In this document: positions 57,513-64,000 of the stretch, in pieces | Layout: each line of letters starts with the position of its first letter | Position numbering within the stretch: the stretch's first letter is position 1 | Assembly (NCBI GenBank): GCA_032690845.1 | Contig: CM064430.1 | Span: forward strand, 3,086,949-3,150,948 | Source: Eleusine coracana subsp. coracana | Lineage: Eukaryota; Streptophyta; Magnoliopsida; Poales; Poaceae | DNA: 64,000 bases | Reading direction: 5' to 3' | Notes under the pieces: model-generated | Told to the model about the DNA's origin: nothing | The model's database searches: none | What the model saw: only the letters and a program-made list of their open reading frames with translations | Position numbers and translations under genes: made by a program

Positions 57513-59517
57513 TATTTATGATTTTGCCCATGGTGAAAATGGGCTTCGTCCAAATACCCACGAAACACTGGACTTCGTTATAATGTCCATTGAAACATGA
57601 ACATATTGGTAAAATGTGCATATATCTTCTTTTTTGAAAAAAAATTCCCCCGCTCCTCCTTCCTTCCTCTGTCCTTTCTATGTTCGACGTGAAGGCAGCA
57701 GCGAACACGGGAGGCGGCAGCAAGCACGGCGGCACGGTTTAGCGTGGCGGTCGAGGCAACACGGAAAGGCGGGGTGCGGCGGAAAGCAGCGCGCGAGGGC
57801 GCGGGGAGGCAAACTGCGGTGGCGCGGGGAGGCGGGGCAGCGAACTGCGGAGGCGTGAGGTGGCGAGGCCGCGGCGGCGACCACGATGACACGCGAGGGC
57901 ACAGGGAGGCGGGGCCGCGGTGGTGAACTGCGGCGGCACGAGGTGACGAGGCCGTGGTGGCGAGTGCAGCGGCACGAGTGTTGACACCGAAATTTGACCG
58001 GACACAGGCCGAAGGAGAAGAAGTGGATCTGTGTAGGGTTATTTTGTTCTTTTCTTTATTAGTTGCATTTTCTATATATTAGCTTAAAAGTATTTTAGGG
58101 ATAAAACTAAGTTGGTTTGTTTAGGAGTCCTGACCGAGTCGGGTCAGAACCTTTTGTACACGGTTATAAATATGTAATAGGATCTGTAATGAAAAGATAA
58201 CACTTTTGTTTAATACAATTTGGCGCATCGTCACCCTTTTTCAACTCGACGAAATCCTCGTCTCGCGTGGGCTGCATCGGCTCCGATCTCGGTGAGAGAC
58301 TTAGATTAGTCACCCTTGGTAATTCTGTCAATCTCAACTAGGACTTTCTCATTGATTTGATATTCTAGTTATTATCATTATAATTGCTAGTTATCCGGTA
58401 ATTAGATCTATCTAATATCTGTTCTATCAACTTTGATTGTAGTATTGTCTCGGTTGGAACCGATCTATTACAATCATAGGAGGTTTTATAGGTGTTATTT
58501 AGATTTGTTATTCGAGTTACTTTATTGATTTTATCTATAAACATATCAGACCTAGCTTTATTTATCGTGTTTAAACACTACCTTAATTAAGTTCGATCTG
58601 TTTGAATCAGCGAGGCTGCATCGACTCTAACCTCTCACTGGGTAAGTAGTACTAGGTTTGATCTGTTTATACGTAAAGTCGATAGGGTTCTGTCGGGGTG
58701 TTTAGCCGATAAGTTATCACGGTTTGATCGATTCAGGGTTATAAAGTTTAATTACTTATGTTTTCTGAGAATCGATTGCTCCCATATTGTGATAAGATAG
58801 ATCATTGATTTAAGGCATATTTACAATACCAGCTACTAGATCTATCAATTTAACATTATCGATAGGGTGGGTCCTTGCGCGTATATCGTAGTTCTATCGA
58901 CTTTGTCTTATCGACTCTGCAATATCAATTCAGTAAGTCTTAGCGTGTATTCTTTTATTCCTTTGACTTTGCTGTGTCTAATTCAAATCTTTGTCGACAT
59001 TATAATGAATAGTATTTTATGCATTTAATTTATCAATAAGTCGATATAATCAGCCGATTAGTTCATATAATCTCATAGCTATTCTTGTAATATATCACCT
59101 GGTTTCACTCATGGCGATTATCGGCTTTCTTCATCGACCTGTTCCAGGCCGGTGGCCCATAAAATTTAACTATTTATATCTTTGTCGATTTGCAGGGAAA
59201 ATCGACTGGCACGTCCCGGTTTCCTATATTTAGCCTACACTGGAGTTAAGCAGATCTCCCTGGTCACGCGTGAAGATTTTCATGTCAACAACGAGGTGGT
59301 GGGTTCGCTGCAACCATGGTGGGGCCGCGGCTGTGCGACGGCGGGCATAAGCTGCGACGACGTGAGGAAGGTGAAAGACGAGAGTAATTTGGACCAAAAA
59401 AGTTTTGATGGCTTTTTATTAGCGCATTCAAGTTACAATTGGCATTTTAACAAAGGCCAGTGTTTTGTGGGCATTTGGGCAAAGCCCGTTCTCAGCATGG
59501 GCAAAATCACAAATATA
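57513..59517. mobile_element. Inverted-repeat element with nested solo LTR
   Basis: The left end TGATTTTGCCCATGGTGAAA and the reverse complement of the right end TGATTTTGCCCATGCTGAGA start inverted repeats that continue for about 100 bp (CCCACGAAACACTGG versus CCCACAAAACACTGG). GC-rich sequence fills the interior on both sides of the LTR (57660-57978 and 59291-59370). No target duplication could be established and no transposase is present. Probably a non-autonomous MULE-like unit of about 0.7 kb before the LTR insertion. Confidence 0.55.
57979..59290 (+). mobile_element. Solo LTR, 5-bp TSD
   Basis: Begins TGTTGACACCGAAATTTGAC and ends TTTTCATGTCAACA, so TGTTGACA and TGTCAACA are exact inverted termini. 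Flanked by ACGAG on both sides (57974-57978 and 59291-59295). No second LTR or internal gene. A TATA-like TTATAAATATG lies at about 58163. The orientation is inferred from this TATA box. Confidence 0.9.
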
Positions 59518-59608
59518 TGAGGAGACAGAGAGACGACGGCAATCCGACGAGGGGTTTCTTAGCAAATTCTCAATTTCAAATACTGCAAATAGCCCCCCCA
59601 CCCCCAGT

Positions 59609-59639
59609 TTTGGATCGCGGTTAATAGTTACGATCCAAA
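59609..59639. repeat. Short palindrome, copy 3
   Basis: TTTGGATCG pairs with CGATCCAAA. The same family as 18477 and 22037, with one strand altered (TTACGATCC). Confidence 0.8.
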
Positions 59640-59689
59640 TTAGGGGGTAACATGAAAATATAGTTTGGAATATTACATAAATCCCCCTA

Positions 59690-60620
59690 ACATCGGATCG
59701 TGGTTAATAGTCGCGATCCAAAGTAGGTGGCAATTTGCAAATACTCTCGCCAGCGACATTGCCACCCCGACGAGTTCGAGCCGTCACCGTCGGTGACCTC
59801 CGCTGTCCTTGATGCATTTCCAGCCCTCAGATCCTTCGACTTTGCGTTCCCCGCCACCCTAGATCTCGCTGAGAAAGAATCCCCTGTGTCAGAGACGGCG
59901 AACGGCCGTGGCGCCACCGACAACTTGCCGACGGTAGCAAGGCGATGCCCACGCATGGACGGCGGTGGCGTGGAAAGTAGCGGCAACCATATTTATCAAT
60001 CTAGCACTCCTTCTTCACCGGACGGTGCTGCTCTCTCGGCTCCGCTCTGATCCTCAACTGCGGCGTTTCAATTTTATGTCACTCGCCCCTTAGTCTGACA
60101 TGCCATCCAATCAAACAAATCAGTTGTTGGTAGGGGTGGCGACATTGTCCTCTCATGGATGAATAAGGGAACGAATTGCATCGATTTAGACGTTGTTAAT
60201 CTGACATGGATGTGAATTGCAGCTGAAGTTGCTGTGGGATTGCTCTGTTCTGTTTCTGTCCATGTGTTTGTAATACCTGACGGCTGACTGATGGTTATGG
60301 CACACCTGAGTGGCTGAGTGGCCGAATTCCATTGCTCATAAGACATCTCTTGATGTGATCATCTCACCCGAATTCAGTGGCCAAACATCCAAGAGAAGAA
60401 AAACGGCCAAACATGCAAAAGTTCTTTTCTGCACACACTGCACCCAAGTCCCAACTCTCTGTTATCATTTTGCGTAATATATGTGATTAGGTCCAAGATC
60501 AAAGCACCCTGCATCTTCTGCATGCTGAGCTGGAGTGGAGCATATTGACCGGCCAGCTCCAGCAACAGAATTCAGTTCAAGTGCAGGGGGCATTAGAAGA
60601 TCAGAATATCCCGAATTAGC
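59690..60620 (+). repeat. Dispersed repeat C, copy 2
   Basis: Collinear with 43747-44480 (CAAATACTCT, GAATCCCCTGTG, CGAACGGCCGTGGCGCCAC, CTTCTTCACCGGACG, GCGTTTCAATTTT, GGATTGCTCTGTTC). It continues into sequence resembling repeat block A (CTCTTGATGTGATCATCTCA, CAGTTCAAGTGCAGG, AGATCAGAATATCCC), so repeats A and C may be parts of one longer unit. Confidence 0.7.
59695..59719. repeat. Short palindrome, copy 4
   Basis: GGATCGTGGTTAATAGTCGC then GATCC; only about 85 bp from copy 3 in the same setting (CCCCCTAA before, AGGTGG after). Confidence 0.8.
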
Positions 60621-60696
60621 TTCAGCTTGATAGAGCAATATTATCAAAGTAGGCTACCGCTACAAAGCCAAGGAGGCCTGCCGCGAAGCAAATAAT

Positions 60697-60840
60697 CACT
60701 ATAAAAGGATTTTTAGCGACAGTTGACATTATCAACCGCCGCTAAAAATGATGCTTATAGAAGCAGCTCTCGCAATGCCAACTGCCGCTATATAAGTATC
60801 TTTAGCTTCCCAGGCTATAAAACTCACGCTCGGACAACTC
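60697..60840 (+). mobile_element. CACTA-type left end
   Basis: CACTATAAAAGGATTTTTAG followed by subterminal inverted motifs (TTTTTAGCGACAGTTGA pairing with TCAACCGCCGCTAAAAA at 60710-60747, and TGCCGCTATATAAG). No matching right end is visible, so it is a truncated copy. Confidence 0.6.
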
Positions 60841-61032
60841 CAACCATCACTCAAATAGTGGTGGCCCGAATATTTGGGCAAATCTTCAAAATCAAGGGAA
60901 AGGTTCTGAGTTAGTTTTTTTTTCTGGATTTTGCTCTATAAGGTAATTGGAACTCATTTCATATGTTTTTTTACATTCATTTTGAAATAAAGTTGAGTTT
61001 TGAGTTTTAAGTTTGTTAGTTTTTTATCAAAT

Positions 61033-62139
61033 TTTAGCTCAATCTATCTATCTATTATCTTCTTATTTGAAGAGAAAAAGAAATCTCCACGTTCGCTCTC
61101 AAGACCAAAAAATTACCATGTTAATCAAGAAAAAGAGAAAATATAGACCCTTAGATTTTATAAAGATTAGACGGTCTAGATAAAACCATTGAATTTCCTT
61201 TGGAATCCAAGTATTAACAGATTTATGAGTAATACACGTAATTGTTGTTGTGTATTCAGTCCTGCCAGAGAGAAAGAATAAAAAAATTGGCTTGTATAGA
61301 GTCCTAACTGATTCAGACATAAAAATATAAAATTGGTTTGTATAGAGTCCTAACCGATTAAGACATAATTAACATAATTAACAATACAATGTTCCGTGAC
61401 TTTGAAAAAAAAATTATTAACCAAATAGGATTCGGTGATTACTTCGTTACAATCTATTAATTGAGGTACGGTCATCCACTTCGTGTCCACAAAATTAGAG
61501 ATTGAATCCAAATCGGTTTCATACCTTCCATATCAAGTACCAAATTTTAAAAATCACAACTTCCTCGTCCGGAGATCAAATTAAGCAAACTCGGACTCTA
61601 TATCGTAGCTCTCAGAAAGTTCTACAACTTTGGTATTCAATAGAAGTCCAGATCTCGCTGTTTTGGTTTCCAAATATGTGATATAAAAATATTTGTTCTG
61701 TTTCGGACTCCTCTATGCAGGTCTCTGTGCGGGGCTCATATCTTCTAGCTCCGGAGTTTAAATAATATGATCCACATATGTTTTGAAAAGGTCTCAATGA
61801 TATCTAAATTTTTATGTTTTAACATTTTCTATTGGAGCAAGTTTTTAAGTTCAAAATTGCATTGCAATGCAGTGCTATTTTGTAGAATGCGTAAATTGAT
61901 TTTTCCTTTCAGATAAAACTTTTAGAATATGGTAAAAAATGGTGAAAAAATTGTTACTTTTGATATATAAAATGGTATACTAAGAAACATCAACGGTAAT
62001 ATAAATATGATCTTTCATGTAAAAAATATCAATAATATTATATATATCTATAATTATATTATGTAATAATTTATATTTAAGTTATAAAGAGTGTTTTGTT
62101 TTTTAAGTCCGTAGCAACGCACGGATACTTTGCTATGCT
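61033..62139 (+). mobile_element. Possible Helitron
   Basis: Ends with a GC-rich hairpin TCCGTAGCAACGCACGGA (62108-62125) about 10 bp before GCTAT, similar to the grass Helitron 3' layout (hairpin then CTAG). A 5' TC-start TCTATCTATCTATTAT near 61033 is plausible but not provable. No Rep/helicase gene. The ending CTAT instead of CTAG weakens the call. Confidence 0.35.
61281..61372 (+). repeat. Tandem duplication, about 46-bp units
   Basis: AATTGGCTTGTATAGAGTCC and AATTGGTTTGTATAGAGTCC start adjacent units at an offset of 46 bp; each continues with TAAC(T/C)GATT and AGACATAA. Confidence 0.85.
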
Positions 62140-62148
62140 ACTATAGTG

Positions 62149-62188
62149 TCACTCCAATATGTATCAAGTCACTCCAATATGTATCAAG
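62149..62188 (+). repeat. Exact 20-bp tandem duplication
   Basis: TCACTCCAATATGTATCAAG twice without mismatch, then CAAGCTAATGAAAT in a further imperfect pair. It directly follows the putative Helitron end. Confidence 0.95.
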
Positions 62189-62269
62189 CTAATGAAATAG
62201 CTTGTATCTCAAGCTAATGAAATTACTTGCAATGCGCATGATACAACAACATAAAAAGATTATTTATAA

Positions 62270-62813
62270 AAGGATAAAGTCCACTTTACTCCCTTCAAGT
62301 ATGGGCAAAGTCCAGATAACCCCCTAAACTATTATTTGGTTTATTTTACCCCTATTGTTCATTAAACTAGATCGTTTTACACCTTTGACTAGTATTATAA
62401 TCCTAAATTGCTGATAAAGATCAAAATTAAATTGAGATTATCGCACACATGTCTTGTCTAACATGACAAATGAATTAATGTGATATATAACCCTATCTTA
62501 GCTTAGTTATAATATGTGAATCTTTGTTTCTGGCCACGCATGAGAATAGAGAAAATGAACCAAACATAACAAAGTATGGACACAAATGGAATTATGTGAC
62601 TTATTTAATCCTTTATCATGTTGTACAACACTTGTGTCAAGGTTGAGAGAACAATCCCAACTTAAATATTAACAAGTTAGAATTAAAATACCAATTAAAA
62701 ATGTAAAATGATCTATTTTGATAAATCATGAGGATAAAATGAACCAAATAATAGTTTAGGGGGTTATCCGGACTTCGGTCATACTTGGAGGGAGTAAAGT
62801 GGACTTTATCCTT
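62270..62813. mobile_element. MITE with long terminal inverted repeats
   Basis: A 544-bp element. The ends AAGGATAAAGTCCACTTTAC, CCCCTAAACTATTATTTGG and on to TTTTA form inverted repeats of about 75-80 bp with few mismatches (TTCAAGTATGGGC versus TCCAAGTATGACC). Flanked by TATAA on both sides (62265-62269, 62814-62818), although A/T ambiguity leaves the exact duplication length open. No coding capacity. The superfamily is not assigned. Confidence 0.8.
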
Positions 62814-62819
62814 TATAAA

Positions 62820-64000
62820 ATTTAGCTTGCCGCATATAGGTAACAAAGACAAAGTAAAATACATGTGGATCATCAATCAGCACCTTCCAAAATATATGGA
62901 AGTTAAGATTTTATACAACAAATATTGAACGCTAAATATATGTATAAGAGTCAGTATATGTATAACAGTCCTTTTGACCTTTCGTAGAAAAAAAAATACT
63001 TTGCTTAATAATTAAATAGATGTATGGCCTATAAAGAAACTCCAGGAAACAAAATCTCTTCCTTTCACGTTTGAGCGACCGACCATCTTACACCTCATTC
63101 CAAAAGGAAAAGAAGAGCTCCCAAGCTCCCTCCGGCCATAATGATGCTAGCATTTGCCGTGTGCTAGAAAGATTAGGTGCTTGCATCATCCCGACGACAG
63201 CAATGTCCTAGGAGACGAAGTTCTTGTCTGAAATTAAGACGAGCTGATATTCCCACGCATGCACGCGCCACTATTGCATGACATGATGGATGTCATCCAC
63301 GCCATGCTCAGTCAGGCACTAGTAGCATACTACCCCCATATCAAGGTATTCCATATACAAGAGTAAAGCAATGAAACCATGGAGAGAGTCATCAAAAATG
63401 TTTTGGCATCTTACCAATGCTACAAAGCTCCTTCTCAATATCTAGGAGTTGAGTTTGGCAATGCACAGACATTAGTGCATGAGTAGAAACAAATTTACAA
63501 TAAACAAGGTGTGATGAAATCAGGTAGTAGATGAGGCAATAATGCTCTCCCTCTCTCAATTACCTATTGTATGCATCGGTGGTGGATCTCAGTTCCTTGC
63601 CGATGATTTTCATATAGCTGACACTACACATGTTCTTGCTAGAGATATAGTTTATCACCTGCTAGGTGTAGTTAGTTGATGGAAGGCGCGAGTAGCACAC
63701 TGCAACATAGAGAAGGGTGTTACACAGATGACCCCAAACAAGATGATCAACGAAAAGAACAGACAAAGAGAGGGAGTGTTTCAGTGCTGCTTTAGAGTGA
63801 ACATTGTCAGTTGGATGTTGGTTTAGCACGTAGAGGAATGAACTCTGAGTGAGATAAAATTTAAGGCTACCGGGGATTTCCCCGGGCTGTTTCCCTGGCG
63901 GGCTAAGTTCCCTGGGATTGGGTCGGGATCCCCGCGGGGAAGGCCGTTCCCAAAGGAGGCCAAAGAGAAAGAATCCCCTGCGGCCGCGTAGAGGCCAGAG
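62820..64000. other. Unassigned sequence to the window end
   Basis: No supported frame. The last 130 bp turn GC-rich with GGGGATTTCCCCGGG and GGGATCCCCGCGGGGAAGG. It looks like the edge of a repeat that continues outside the window. Confidence 0.45.

Noticed and set aside
1..64000. tRNA, rRNA and microRNA genes
   Set aside because: I looked for tRNA B-box-like GTTCGA(A/G)TC strings with paired arms and for rRNA stretches and found none convincing by eye. The hairpins listed are too short or unsupported to be called microRNA precursors.

Overview
The window looks like nuclear DNA of a grass, most likely rice or a close relative (Oryza). The reasons are the AT-rich intergenic DNA broken by very GC-rich patches, many MITEs of grass type (Stowaway-like ends with CTCCCTCC, Tourist-like ends with GAGCATCTCC), CACTA and Mutator-like elements, solo LTRs, and monocot-expanded gene families (FBD-type F-box, DUF4220/DUF594 membrane proteins). 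No bacterial, organellar or viral gene organisation was seen. The species assignment is inference.

Layout. 0-16.2 kb is gene-poor: a CACTA-like remnant (475-1625), small MITEs, a second CACTA-like element (about 5.2-6.3 kb), an exact 31-bp tandem repeat and two dispersed repeat relatives. At 16.25-16.49 kb on the minus strand is a small single-exon gene whose product begins MEGLIP, a plant-specific unknown family. From 16.85 to 22.2 kb lie three degenerate copies of one block, two of them carrying a short palindrome (GGATCGCG...CGCGATCC) that recurs at 59.6-59.7 kb. A three-exon F-box/LRR/FBD gene runs on the minus strand from 27263 to 23035, with a Tourist-like MITE in intron 1 and a perfect 20-bp hairpin just upstream. 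27.5-35.5 kb is intergenic, with a Tourist/PIF-type element carrying GC-rich cargo (31980-32707) and several repeat relics.

35.7-51.3 kb is an array of DUF4220/DUF594 genes, all on the minus strand. There are two full-length single-exon coding regions (37806-35740 and 49085-47013), each with a spliced 5' UTR and a related core promoter, plus a 3' relic of a third gene (about 44.6-44.95 kb). Between the relic and the second intact gene sits a large imperfect palindrome of about 1.9 kb. It starts only about 80 bp past the stop codon of the second gene. Between the first gene and the relic are a Stowaway-like MITE and a solo LTR (41129-42627) inside older transposon debris.

The promoter region of the second DUF594 gene is tandemly duplicated. 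The outer copy is split by a 4.8-kb Mutator-like element (51288-56119) with matched terminal inverted repeats and an 8-bp target duplication; the uninterrupted copy serves as the empty-site reference. The element encodes a FAR1-type DNA-binding domain followed by the start of a MULE transposase domain, now broken by a frameshift, two stop codons and truncation. 57.5-59.5 kb is an inverted-repeat element with a nested solo LTR (57979-59290, 5-bp TSD). 59.7-64 kb holds a repeat related to 43.7-44.5 kb, a CACTA left end, a probable Helitron end, a MITE with long inverted repeats (62270-62813) and unassigned sequence.

The working genes (F-box/FBD, two DUF594 proteins, MEGLIP protein) are not an operon and share no evident pathway. 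The strongest story is structural: tandem birth, truncation and promoter duplication of DUF594 genes beside foldback and transposon insertions.
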